A DNA stretch of 64,000 bases from CAIKZJ01 sp041675325 (GTDB lineage: Bacteria; Bacteroidota; Ignavibacteria; Tepidaquicellales; Tepidaquicellaceae), in NCBI GenBank assembly GCA_041675325.1, contig JBAYUG010000001.1, forward strand, positions 131,721 through 195,720, written 5' to 3'. The notes under the pieces are model-generated. The model was not told the origin of the DNA, ran no database searches, and saw only the letters and a list, made by a program, of their open reading frames with translations. This document shows, one piece after another, positions 10,996-19,816 of the stretch. How positions within the stretch are numbered: the first letter of the stretch is position 1; each line of letters begins with the position of its first letter. The translations under genes were made by a program, and so were the position numbers.

Positions 10996-11421
10996 AGTGC
11001 ATATTTTCCAACTGGAAGGTATACAAAAGTCACCTTATCGTTTTATAAATAAAAATCCTTTCTGATTACTGATTATTACAAAATAAAAATAAATTTTTAT
11101 TATTAAAATAATCATTGCTTTTATGCAAAATGCAACTTAACTTTAACAAGTTCTTTTATAAAGGGCTAATTAAAGATAAACAGATCACATACCTCATCAT
11201 AAGATTGCGCCGGAATGGCAAAACAGGACAGAGTTAAGATTACATAAACAAGTTCGTTTAGAAAGTAGTTTACATTTATTTTGAAAGTAAAAAGTATTTG
11301 ATATTACTATTTATTTATTAATAAATTAATAAGTAATTAATAAGCGGAATCTGAAATTTCTATTCATTTCCCGTTTTAAAAGTTTATTAAACATTTTTCA
11401 TTAACTTAATAATGTAATATT
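10996..11421 (+). other. Gene-free leader of the 1679-aa surface-protein gene
   Basis: No gene is visible. It is AT-rich throughout, with TTATTAATAAATTAATAAG-type sequence just before the start. A GGCAAAACA word near 11217 recurs from the 2763-3166 leader. The promoter is presumed to lie here but cannot be placed. Confidence 0.4.
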
Positions 11422-14400
11422 ATGAGAACAAATTACTTCTTTAGATCTTTAGTTATAGTGTTATTAATGTTAATCACTACCGGCATTTTTGCCCAGACTG
11501 ATAATAACATCATGTCACTGCCTACAAACAACAGTGCTCCATTTATCAGAAATCTGAATAATGGAAATGTGCAGAGTCCCGATGTAAATCTTTGGGCAAT
11601 TAACGGAGCAAGTACCTCTGGTAATGTAAGAGGTCCTGTGTCAAGTTTTACTTACCAAAGGTCCTTATATTTCATCTCTGCAGCAGAAATGATTGCCGCA
11701 GGATTTCCCTCCGGGATAAATTTCACAACTATTGGCTTTAGCATTTCGACTGCTTCATTAGTGTCTGTTAGCGGCAATCTTAAAATTTATCTTCAGAATG
11801 CTAACGTCACTTCATTTACTAAGTCGACAAACTGGACAACTGCAGTTGTTGATTCTATGACACTCGTAAATGACGGCGTTTTGGCAGGGTTTAATACAAC
11901 AGCGGCTCCTTATGACGTAACCCTTACTAACCCAACAGCTTTTACATATTCTGGTAATGGTATTTGGGTCGCAATGGAATATCAGCTTACAACAGCTGTT
12001 TCTACAGGTATGGCTCAATTTTGCACCACAGTAATTACAAACTCACTGAGAAGTTATCAAAGTAATACGTCTATGTCAACTACTTTGGGAGCCTTAAGTG
12101 CCTTCCGTCCTTCCACAAGATTCTCTTATAGTTGGATGAACGATTTATCCGTAGCTCTAATTTATACTATGGGTAAAAACCCTGTTGTTTATGGTTTCCC
12201 CCATCAGGTTCGTGCGTTAGTTCAAAACGCCAGTGATACTACTCTCACAGATAGGATGGTTTACCTGAATGTTACAGGTGCAAATTCTTTCAAAGATAGC
12301 TTACTGGTAAGCTCTATTTCACCGGGTTCTACTCAAAGCGTTACATTTACATCCTATACATCAAGCAATGTCGGAAATGATTCGATTAATGTATATGTTG
12401 GACCCGACAACAATAATGCCAACAATTCAAAAACTCAGGTTCAGCAGGTTAATACAAATACTTTCAGCTATTCTTATAAGGAAACTGCAGACGGTGGAGT
12501 TGGTTTTACAGGTAATACCGGTGACTTTGTAGCTAAATTCTATACAAGCTCACCAAGCAATATAAATCAGATTCAGGTAAATTTTAGTACCGGCGGTGTA
12601 ACTAATTTGGCTGTCGGTATTTGGGATGATAACGCAGGTGTTCCCGGAACAAATTTATACACTTCATCTCAGTTCACTTCAACCGCAGGTGCTTATACAA
12701 TAATAGTAAACCCCCCTGTAAATGTAACAGGTAATTTTTATGTTGGAGTAAGACAGAATGGTACGGTTAATGCGAGTTTTTCATTTCAGACTGAAGCTCC
12801 AATTAGATCGCAAACATTCTTTTACACTTCCCCGGTCGGTGGTACAACATGGACTGACTTTTCTGCTACAGGATCAAATTTCAGGTTTATGATTGAACCA
12901 AGGCTTCAGCTTGCTAATGATGTAGGTGTACAGTCTGTAGGCTCTACAGGTTCAAAAATATATTCTTCTCTGACTGTAAATCCCACAGGTATAGTTGCAA
13001 ATTACGGCGCAAATACAAATACGTTCGTCGTTACAAGGAAAATAGAACCGGGCGGTTATGTAAGCACTAAGACTGTTACGTCTCTCGCGGGTAATGCTAC
13101 TTCTAATGTTACTTTTGACTCCTGGGCTTACACATCGGGAAATACATATACGGTTAAGGACTCCACTTATCTTGCTTCGGATTTGAATGCTTCAAATGAT
13201 ACTCTTTCAGGAAGCATTACTCCGATACTGGATAATACAGGTCCTGCTATTTCTTACACACCTTTCACTTCTACTACTTCTACCGCAAACAGGACGTTAA
13301 GCGGTGTTTCTGTTATAGACCAGAGTCCGATTGACTCTGTTACTCTAAAACGTCCAAGATGCTATTTCAAACGCAATACTGACGCAAATACCTTTGAAGA
13401 TAACACAAGTACAACTGACGGATGGAAATTTGTCGAAGCTGACGGAACAGGCGGTACTTCACCGTTTAGCTTTACTCTTGATTATACGTTGTTAAACACT
13501 GGAAGCGGTGTAGCTGTCGGTGATGTTATTGAGTACTTCTTTATTTTTCAGGATGTAATTCCTAATATTTCTTACAAAAAAGGTACTCTTGTTGCTCCGC
13601 CTACAAAGATTGCCTTGGAATCAACGGACTTTCCGATTACGGGACTCGTCGATTCATACCATATAACAAGTACTTCAGCACTCAGCGGAAACTACTTGAT
13701 TGGTCTTTCCTTGTTCAATAAAGTAACAGGAAAAAATATTACATTTGAAAAACGAACAGTTAGAGAGCCTGTTTCTGTTTCCTCGAAATCAGATGCGGGA
13801 AGCATTGTCGGGAATAATAATAACGTCAGGGGTGCAGATATTAGTACTACCCCGCCGTTTTATAATGGCTCGAAAGACATGGGTTCAGCTTTATCAAATG
13901 AAGTTGAAAGAGAATACTTTGTTCCGTTTGAAAATGGTATTCCTTATATAGGTAAATTGTTCTTAAACATTCCCGATGGACCTGACGCAGGGCAGTATTA
14001 CGCAACACTAACTCAGGCTGTTAATGACCTCAATACAAGCGGTGTTAGCGGTCCGGTAAATTTCCTTCTTACCGATGCTCTGTATAATAATGAAGATCTT
14101 CCTATTGCAATTCACAATGTTGCAGGTACAAGCGATGTAAATACTGTAACTATTAAACCGAACACTGGTATAAATTCTGAAATCTCCGGATCCTCTTCGG
14201 CAAACTCGATTATTAAAGTATTTAATTCAAATTATATCATTATTGACGGGTCAAATACAATAGGAGGAACCACAAGAAATCTGACTTTAACAAATACTAC
14301 AGCAACCGCTCCGAGTGTTGTCTGGTTTGGGTCGAGCGGTACAACCCCTGTAACAAATCTTACTCTGAAGAATTGTATTTTAAACAATGGAACTCAGTTA

Positions 14401-16461
14401 AGTAGTGCTGTATTCGTTTCTGACGGTACTACTTCTGGTTCTCCGGGATATTTTAGTAATATCACGATTCAGAACAATAGTATTAATAAAGCATACATCG
14501 GTGTTTATGCAAATGGCGGTACATCTCCGCAAAACGGGTCAAATCTTACACTGTCCGATAATACGATTACTTCCTCGGGTGTAAACTCACTGGCATACAT
14601 CGGGCTGTATATGCAGGGCGTCAGCGGCGCTACAGTATCAGGGAATGAAATTGCTAACTTTAGTAGCACTGATGCTCAAAATGATGAGGGTATTTGGTTA
14701 GCTACCGGTACTATTAATGCTACCGTTGAAAAGAATAAAATTTATGCTCTTGGTTACAGCGGATTCGATGGATATGGTGCTCATGGAATTAGAATGAGTA
14801 CGGGACAATTAAATGCGAATATTCTTGTTAAGAATAATGTTATATACAATATTACCGGCGACGGGTGGAGTTATACCTCTGCTGTCGGTGATAATCCTCT
14901 TGGCATTTATTTATCATCAACTCAAACCGGAATTAGTTTGTTTAATAACTCAATCAGCTTATACGGTAATACTCTTAATCAAACTGATGCTGTTTCTATT
15001 GGTATTTGTCTCGGCATTGGCTCTGTAGCTGATATCAGGAATAATGCTGTTGTAAACAAACTTGGACGATTAGCTTCTTTAGGTTTGGGTGCATGCGGTA
15101 TTTATGCGCAAACTGATAATACTCAGTTTACGGATATAAACTACAATGATTATTTTATAAATTCAACAGGCTCAGGTATTAACGCAATAGGTAAACTATC
15201 TACTACAACTACCGCAGTTACCTTATCAGGGTGGAAAACAGCTACCGGCAAGGACATAAATTCAGTCTCAGCTGACCCTGGATTTACTTCAGATTCTAAT
15301 CTGCAGCCTGATGTTAACAATACTAATTGCTGGAACATAAATTCAGGAGCTTATCCTTCAGCTTCAGTTTCAACAGATTTCCTTGGCAATCCTCGCAGTA
15401 CTACTCTGGAAGGCGGCGCATCCGATATCGGCGCTTATGAATTTACTCCTACTTCACCGGCTGCACCCGTTACTGTCGGAGGTACTATAATTAACGGCGG
15501 AACTTCAACTATTATTTATGGCGGTGAAATTATTGCATCAATCACATGGAGTTCGTTGCTTGAAGCTACACTTCCTGATAATATTACAGTTACTTACAAA
15601 CCGGGAGTAAGTCCTTCAAATACTCCTATTGGAAGTAAATTTGCAAATGAAACAATTGAGATAACTGCAACAGGGGGTAGCGGATATACGTATGACCTGA
15701 CTTTTAAATATAACCTTTCAAGACAGGGAACAATTACTTCTGAGGCAAACTTCAGATTGGCAAAGTATGATGGTGCTACTTGGTTCCAGTACCCTGCATT
15801 ACCGAATCAGGTTGATAAAACTATTACAGTTACCGGTCTTAATTCATTCTCTGTATTTTCATTCGGAGATAATGACTTCCCGCTGCCGGTTCAGCTTGCT
15901 TCATTTACATCTTCTGTAAACAATAGGGATGTCAAGCTTGATTGGAAAACTGAAAGCGAAATTAATAATGCTGGCTTTGACATAGAAAGATGCGTATTTG
16001 GAAGCAATCAATGGCTAAAAGCAGGATATATAGCAGGTAAAGGAAACTCGAATTCACCTGTAAACTATACCTTTGAAGACAAGAAACTCAATAGCGGAAA
16101 ATACAACTACCGTCTGAAACAAATTGACAACAACGGTAACTTTGAATATTTTGCTCTTTCAAATGCGGTGGAAGTAGGATTACCGACTAAATTCGAACTT
16201 AGCCAGAACTATCCGAATCCGTTCAACCCCGTCACGAAGATAGACTTCTCACTTCCTCTTGATGCCAAAGTAAGCATTAAACTTTATGACATCACAGGCA
16301 GAGAAGTAAAAACTCTTGTGAATGAATCAAGGACTGCGGGTTATTACACTGTTCAGTTCAATGCTTCAGACCTTTCAAGTGGTACTTACTTCTACAGGAT
16401 AATGACAAAGTCTTCAAGTGCTGATTATATCATGACGAAAAAGATGGTGCTCGTCAAATAA
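11422..16461 (+). CDS. T9SS-exported beta-helix surface protein, paralogue of upstream gene
   Basis: This 1679-residue secreted protein has a signal peptide (about 1-25, ending TTGIFAQT). It opens with a beta-sandwich region. A jelly-roll-like segment (~350-500) contains TSSPSNINQIQVNF and resembles the one in the first gene. An Ig-like module follows (GPAISYTPF, ~607). Next come the FNKVTGKNITFEK junction (~765), a low-complexity linker, one right-handed beta-helix (about 850-1340) and the T9SS tail (PLPVQLASFTS ~1487, QNYPNPFNPVTK ~1592). From the junction to the tail it aligns block for block with the 2503-aa protein (VNTVTIKPN, IDGSN, ITIQNN). A duplication followed by loss or gain of helix blocks is likely. 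Function beyond surface display is unknown. Confidence 0.9.
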   Translation: MRTNYFFRSLVIVLLMLITTGIFAQTDNNIMSLPTNNSAPFIRNLNNGNVQSPDVNLWAINGASTSGNVRGPVSSFTYQRSLYFISAAEMIAAGFPSGINFTTIGFSISTASLVSVSGNLKIYLQNANVTSFTKSTNWTTAVVDSMTLVNDGVLAGFNTTAAPYDVTLTNPTAFTYSGNGIWVAMEYQLTTAVSTGMAQFCTTVITNSLRSYQSNTSMSTTLGALSAFRPSTRFSYSWMNDLSVALIYTMGKNPVVYGFPHQVRALVQNASDTTLTDRMVYLNVTGANSFKDSLLVSSISPGSTQSVTFTSYTSSNVGNDSINVYVGPDNNNANNSKTQVQQVNTNTFSYSYKETADGGVGFTGNTGDFVAKFYTSSPSNINQIQVNFSTGGVTNLAVGIWDDNAGVPGTNLYTSSQFTSTAGAYTIIVNPPVNVTGNFYVGVRQNGTVNASFSFQTEAPIRSQTFFYTSPVGGTTWTDFSATGSNFRFMIEPRLQLANDVGVQSVGSTGSKIYSSLTVNPTGIVANYGANTNTFVVTRKIEPGGYVSTKTVTSLAGNATSNVTFDSWAYTSGNTYTVKDSTYLASDLNASNDTLSGSITPILDNTGPAISYTPFTSTTSTANRTLSGVSVIDQSPIDSVTLKRPRCYFKRNTDANTFEDNTSTTDGWKFVEADGTGGTSPFSFTLDYTLLNTGSGVAVGDVIEYFFIFQDVIPNISYKKGTLVAPPTKIALESTDFPITGLVDSYHITSTSALSGNYLIGLSLFNKVTGKNITFEKRTVREPVSVSSKSDAGSIVGNNNNVRGADISTTPPFYNGSKDMGSALSNEVEREYFVPFENGIPYIGKLFLNIPDGPDAGQYYATLTQAVNDLNTSGVSGPVNFLLTDALYNNEDLPIAIHNVAGTSDVNTVTIKPNTGINSEISGSSSANSIIKVFNSNYIIIDGSNTIGGTTRNLTLTNTTATAPSVVWFGSSGTTPVTNLTLKNCILNNGTQLSSAVFVSDGTTSGSPGYFSNITIQNNSINKAYIGVYANGGTSPQNGSNLTLSDNTITSSGVNSLAYIGLYMQGVSGATVSGNEIANFSSTDAQNDEGIWLATGTINATVEKNKIYALGYSGFDGYGAHGIRMSTGQLNANILVKNNVIYNITGDGWSYTSAVGDNPLGIYLSSTQTGISLFNNSISLYGNTLNQTDAVSIGICLGIGSVADIRNNAVVNKLGRLASLGLGACGIYAQTDNTQFTDINYNDYFINSTGSGINAIGKLSTTTTAVTLSGWKTATGKDINSVSADPGFTSDSNLQPDVNNTNCWNINSGAYPSASVSTDFLGNPRSTTLEGGASDIGAYEFTPTSPAAPVTVGGTIINGGTSTIIYGGEIIASITWSSLLEATLPDNITVTYKPGVSPSNTPIGSKFANETIEITATGGSGYTYDLTFKYNLSRQGTITSEANFRLAKYDGATWFQYPALPNQVDKTITVTGLNSFSVFSFGDNDFPLPVQLASFTSSVNNRDVKLDWKTESEINNAGFDIERCVFGSNQWLKAGYIAGKGNSNSPVNYTFEDKKLNSGKYNYRLKQIDNNGNFEYFALSNAVEVGLPTKFELSQNYPNPFNPVTKIDFSLPLDAKVSIKLYDITGREVKTLVNESRTAGYYTVQFNASDLSSGTYFYRIMTKSSSADYIMTKKMVLVK

Positions 16462-16545
16462 ACAGTGAACTGTGAGCAGTAATCAGTGAACAACAAACTG
16501 TGAATTGTAAACAGTAAGCAGTGAACAGTGGTAAGCAGTAAACAG
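16462..16545 (+). repeat. Heptamer array, forward arm C
   Basis: Degenerate 7-bp units (acagtga, actgtga, gcagtaa, acagtaa, gcagtga) follow the stop codon and lead into terminator C, as in arms A and B. The words aaagcaag and gttaaacaggg before the hairpin are also conserved among the copies. Confidence 0.7.
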
Positions 16546-16577
16546 TAATAAAGCAAGAAAGCGATAGTTAAACAGGG

Positions 16578-16602
16578 AGGCGGACAAAAGTCCGCCTTTT
16601 TG
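16578..16602 (+). terminator. Rho-independent terminator C
   Basis: The stem AGGCGGAC/GTCCGCCT carries an AAAA loop (GAAA in copies A and B) and five T residues. It is the third copy of the conserved hairpin and ends the 1679-aa gene. Confidence 0.85.
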
Positions 16603-16657
16603 TTTATACATCCATAATTTTTTCTTTTTTCTTACTCTTGCTACCAGCTATCAGCTA

Positions 16658-16862
16658 ATACCCCCCTATTATATATCACAAAATAATTGAAAATTCGGAC
16701 ATCCAATGAAAAAATCTTTTCTACGTTTAATGTACATTATTTTTTATGTGATTGTCTAATTTACTGTTTTTTCCTCACTTATTTTTTTGAAATTATTTTT
16801 GAAAAATTTCGGCGATTGTCCGAATTTTCAATTATTTTGTGATATATAATAGAGGGGGATAT
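16658..16862. repeat. MITE-like inverted-repeat element, about 205 bp
   Basis: A perfect 35-bp inverted repeat (16667-16701 against 16817-16851) has tips that extend imperfectly into a C-run on the left (ATACCCCCC) and a G-run on the right. About 115 bp of AT-rich, gene-free sequence lies between the arms. Size, long terminal inverted repeats and lack of coding capacity fit a miniature inverted-repeat transposable element. I cannot see a convincing target-site duplication, so a long regulatory hairpin remains possible. Confidence 0.6.
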
Positions 16863-16930
16863 CTGAACACAGTTTCCCGCTTCATTTTTGAAATATATTC
16901 ACTGTCAAATTTGTCAAAAAAACTAAATTC

Positions 16931-16974
16931 CTAATTAGGGTCTAATTAGTCTCTAATTGGTCTCTAATTAGCCT
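16931..16974 (+). repeat. Four-copy 11-bp array built on CTAATTAG
   Basis: Four consecutive 11-bp units: ctaattagggt, ctaattagtct, ctaattggtct, ctaattagcct. Each holds the palindrome CTAATTAG or a one-base variant. The 11-bp spacing puts successive palindromes on the same face of the helix. Related units in the opposite orientation occur at 32380-32412. Confidence 0.75.
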
Positions 16975-17070
16975 TGTGAAATTCACCGTTTTTTACTGAC
17001 AAATTCGTCAAAACTTGTTAACACGAAAGTTAAAAAAAGATAAAAGTCAGCCTCACGGACCTTTTCTTAA

Positions 17071-17610
17071 ATCCGCGAACATCCGTCAACTCCGTGTACC
17101 ATCTTGTTTGAATTCTGGGTAATCACGAGTCACAGTTCACGCGTCACGGCTCTTAAACAAGTCACGCATCACAGTTCACGAGATACGGCTCTTGAATCAG
17201 TGTAAATCATATTCTTTCAGTGAATATCAGTGTGCAAGTTTTTTATAATACGTTCTATCCGCGAGCATCCGTCAACTCCGTGTGAATCCGTGTTCTATTT
17301 TGTTTGAATCCTGGGAAATCACGCGTCACAGTTCACGCAGCCTGTATGCCAGGGGTAGATTACGGCTCTTAAACAAGTCACGCATCATAGTTCACGCAGC
17401 CTGTCTGCCAGGGGCAGATTATGGCTCTTGAATCAGTGTAAAGCATATTCTTTCAGTGAATATCAGTGTGCAAGTTTTTTATATCACGTTCTATCCGCGA
17501 GCATCCGTAAAATCCGTGAGAATCCGTGTTCCATTTTGTTTGAATCCTGAGAAATCACGAGTCACAGTTCACGCGTCACAGTTCACGCGTCACGGCTCTT
17601 GAATCAGCTT
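17071..17610. repeat. Long direct repeat, two and a half copies, containing dispersed repeat families
   Basis: Copies begin at 17071, 17257 and 17493 with atccgcgaRcatccgt. They continue through a ttttgtttgaatcctg segment, tcacagttcacg heptamers, ggctctta, catattctttcagtgaatatcagtg and caagttttttat. The unit is about 186 bp in copy 1 and 236 bp in copy 2; copy 3 is truncated. Copy 2 is longer because a ~25-bp hairpin-forming word (tctgccaggggcaga) was inserted at two equivalent places. With the adjacent MITE-like element and 11-bp array this makes 16.5-17.7 kb a gene-free repeat zone. Confidence 0.75.
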
Positions 17611-17689
17611 GCCGCAAATAAATTCCATTCGCATCTTGCAATAATTGACTCAATTAATTATTTTAATGGTATAAAGAAAGGAACAAGAC

Positions 17690-18121
17690 ATGAAAACTCT
17701 TAAAGAATGTTTAACAGACATAAGGCTGTTATTTGTAAAATCAGGAATGAGCGTGTATGAAGTAACTAAGTTTATGGATTTACACAATATCGGTGCTGTA
17801 CCTGTACTTGATAAGGATTCGGGACTGCTTGGAATATTTTCCGAACGTGACCTGCTTAGAAGATGCATAGTTAAAGAAATCGACCTGAAGAAAACATTAG
17901 TTGATGAAGTAATGACAAAAGAGGTAATCGTAATTGATGCAAGTGATTCGCCCGAGTATGCACTTCAAATTATGAAACAGCAGAACATAAGGCATTTGCC
18001 TGTTGTTGAAAACAATTCCCTGATAGGTATAATTTCAATGAAAGACATGATGCTTATCGACGTTAAGCTTAAAGAAGAAAAGATTGATATATTAAACACC
18101 TACATTCAGTACAACGGTTAA
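17690..18121 (+). CDS. Tandem CBS-domain protein
   Basis: A soluble 143-residue protein made almost entirely of two CBS motifs (about 10-65 and 75-130). Typical signatures are GAVPVLDKDSGLLGIFSERDLLR in the first and IRHLPVVENNSLIGIISMKDM in the second, joined by the VDEVMTKEVIVI linker. Paired CBS motifs form a Bateman module that binds adenine nucleotides, and stand-alone versions act as energy or ligand sensors for partner proteins. The ATG is preceded by a purine-rich AAGAAAGGAAC. The stop is three bases from the receiver-like gene at 18125, so the two are probably co-transcribed and may act together. The specific ligand is unknown. Confidence 0.9.
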   Translation: MKTLKECLTDIRLLFVKSGMSVYEVTKFMDLHNIGAVPVLDKDSGLLGIFSERDLLRRCIVKEIDLKKTLVDEVMTKEVIVIDASDSPEYALQIMKQQNIRHLPVVENNSLIGIISMKDMMLIDVKLKEEKIDILNTYIQYNG

Positions 18122-18124
18122 TTT

Positions 18125-18469
18125 ATGACAAGAAAGATTTTGCTGATATCTGAGGATAATGATTTTAAAGGATTCCTGAAAATCGCAGCGCTTACACTGA
18201 CAAAGCTGAATCATCAGATTACGATTACGGAGGATAGAAACGACGGATATCTGGACTGGATGATTATCGACATGGATTCGGATAGTGAGTCTAATCTTGA
18301 TTTTATTATAAACACAAGAAAATCAGTACCAAACAAAAACACAAAGATAGTCTCTGTTATAACTAACATAACAAACGAATTAAGGGTAAGGCTGTTTCAA
18401 TCGGGCTGTGACAGCATCATGACAAAGAAAGAATTCAGGGCAGCAGCAAATAACATACTGATATTTTAA
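18125..18469 (+). CDS. Receiver-like (CheY-fold) single-domain protein
   Basis: This 114-residue protein has the alternating beta-alpha pattern of a response-regulator receiver. It starts KILLISEDNDF with an acidic pair (E9/D10) where the metal-binding acids belong. A candidate phospho-acceptor Asp sits in WMIIDMD (~49-51), and a Lys in IMTKKEF matches the conserved beta5 lysine. Sequence around these landmarks is divergent, so it may be a pseudo-receiver. There is no output domain. It follows the CBS gene by three bases, which suggests one transcript and perhaps a shared signalling task. Confidence 0.7.
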   Translation: MTRKILLISEDNDFKGFLKIAALTLTKLNHQITITEDRNDGYLDWMIIDMDSDSESNLDFIINTRKSVPNKNTKIVSVITNITNELRVRLFQSGCDSIMTKKEFRAAANNILIF

Positions 18470-18471
18470 AA

Positions 18472-18498
18472 GCGATAGCATCGTTTTTATGCTATCGC
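18472..18498 (-). terminator. Terminator between convergent genes
   Basis: A perfect 10-bp stem (GCGATAGCAT/ATGCTATCGC) has a T-rich 7-base loop. Read on the minus strand it is followed by TTTTAAAA, so it best serves the homogentisate dioxygenase gene. It may also stop the plus-strand receiver gene. Confidence 0.75.
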
Positions 18499-18511
18499 AG
18501 CAAAACTATTT

Positions 18512-19666
18512 CTATTCCTTCCAGCTTAAATAATATCCGGCATCGCTAATCTGCTTAGCATAATCTGTCAGCTTTAACGGTCGGAAAGTGTCCATCATAA
18601 CCGCTGATTCTACAGTTTCAAGTTTTCCAAGAGCTGCCTCAACCGTTCCGGGATGCGGTCCGTGGGTTAGTCCGCCCGGATGCAGGCTGATAGACGCATA
18701 GTCTATTCCCTTTCTGCTGAAGAAATTTCCGTCTGCATAGTAGAGCATTTCATCGCTGTCTATGTTGCTGTGATTATACGGCACTGTTATGGAAAGAGGA
18801 TGATAATCAAGCATGCGGGAAACAAACGAGCATATTACAAAACCCGGTCCGTCAAAAGTCTGGTGAATAGGCGGGGGCATATGTATCTTTCCTGTTATGG
18901 GCATGAAATCATCAATATTAAATATCCACGGGAAATAGTAACCGTCATACCCGATAACATCAAAAGGATGATAATCATAATGAACTGAATGAACTTTGTT
19001 TTCTTTCTTAATCTTAACAACATAATCCCCTTTTCCGGAATATGTCTTAAGTTCCTGAGGGACACGTATATCGCGCTCACAATATGGCGAATGCTCGAGC
19101 AGCTGTCCAAACTCGTTGCGATACCTTTTCGGTGTTGTGATTGGTCCTGCCGCCTCAAATATCAGCAGACGCAGCGGTGACTTGTGCACAAGCCTGAATA
19201 TTATGCTTCTTGGAATCACAAGATAGTCGCCTTTTGTAAAATTCAATAGACCAAGATTGGTTTCAAGAGATCCTTCGCCCTCATGTACAAATATAAGCTC
19301 ATCGCACGATGCATTTTTATAAAAGTAATCTGTTTGCTTTTCAGGACGGCAAGTGCTCATTATCACATCGCCGTTAAACATTATCGGGTTTCTTCCGAAA
19401 ACAAAGTCCGACTTAAACGGAGTATCTTTAGTTTTAAAATGATATGGGCGCAAACCCGCATCTGTCCATTCTTTTGGCGAAAGGTCAACAACTTCAGAAT
19501 CAATCGAGTCTATTTTCGCTGGCGAATAGATGTGGTATGCATTCGAAAAAATACTGTCAAAACCAATCGTTGAGAAAAGTTCCTCTTTGTATAAAGTGCC
19601 GTCAGGCTGCCTGAATTGTGTGTGCCGCTTCTGCGGTATCTTTCCAAGTTTATGGTAAAATGGCAT
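18512..19666 (-). CDS. hmgA: Homogentisate 1,2-dioxygenase family protein
   Basis: A cupin-fold non-haem iron ring-cleaving enzyme. The predicted reaction is homogentisate plus O2 to maleylacetoacetate, the central step of tyrosine and phenylalanine breakdown. The 384 residues fit the shorter bacterial form. Metal-site candidates are VPYNHSNIDSDE (His plus acidic residue) and GLTHGPHPGTVEAALG (His), matching the His/Glu/His layout of the family. The N-terminal MPFYHKLGKIPQKRHTQFR is also typical. It is a single gene divergent from recG; no other tyrosine-degradation gene is beside it. Upstream, TATCTTG with a distant TTTTG weakly resembles a Bacteroidota promoter. The fold family is certain; the exact substrate is inferred. 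Confidence 0.85.
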   Translation of the reverse strand: MPFYHKLGKIPQKRHTQFRQPDGTLYKEELFSTIGFDSIFSNAYHIYSPAKIDSIDSEVVDLSPKEWTDAGLRPYHFKTKDTPFKSDFVFGRNPIMFNGDVIMSTCRPEKQTDYFYKNASCDELIFVHEGEGSLETNLGLLNFTKGDYLVIPRSIIFRLVHKSPLRLLIFEAAGPITTPKRYRNEFGQLLEHSPYCERDIRVPQELKTYSGKGDYVVKIKKENKVHSVHYDYHPFDVIGYDGYYFPWIFNIDDFMPITGKIHMPPPIHQTFDGPGFVICSFVSRMLDYHPLSITVPYNHSNIDSDEMLYYADGNFFSRKGIDYASISLHPGGLTHGPHPGTVEAALGKLETVESAVMMDTFRPLKLTDYAKQISDAGYYLSWKE

Positions 19667-19816
19667 AATGTTTTATTTAAGTTTGTACAAGATAATCATT
19701 ATAACATTTTAATTCACAAAATAATTTTAAGCAAAAAGAATTCATAGCTTTGTTTATATTAACCGCCATCGAATTTATTCACTTAATATCTTTTTTAAAT
19801 TGCGTAACTTTGTGCA

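Noticed and set aside
10823..11065. Overlapping 80- and 73-codon frames after terminator B
   Set aside because: They lie in the reverse heptamer arm and have no start context or family resemblance.
16612..17640. Repeat-dense zone considered as a CRISPR array or integron
   Set aside because: The repeats are not regularly spaced with unique spacers, there is no cas or integrase gene, and the unit is about 200 bp with internal repeats.
18680..19573. Several plus-strand frames of 60-100 codons opposite the homogentisate dioxygenase gene
   Set aside because: They are antisense shadows of a well-supported gene with intact motifs.
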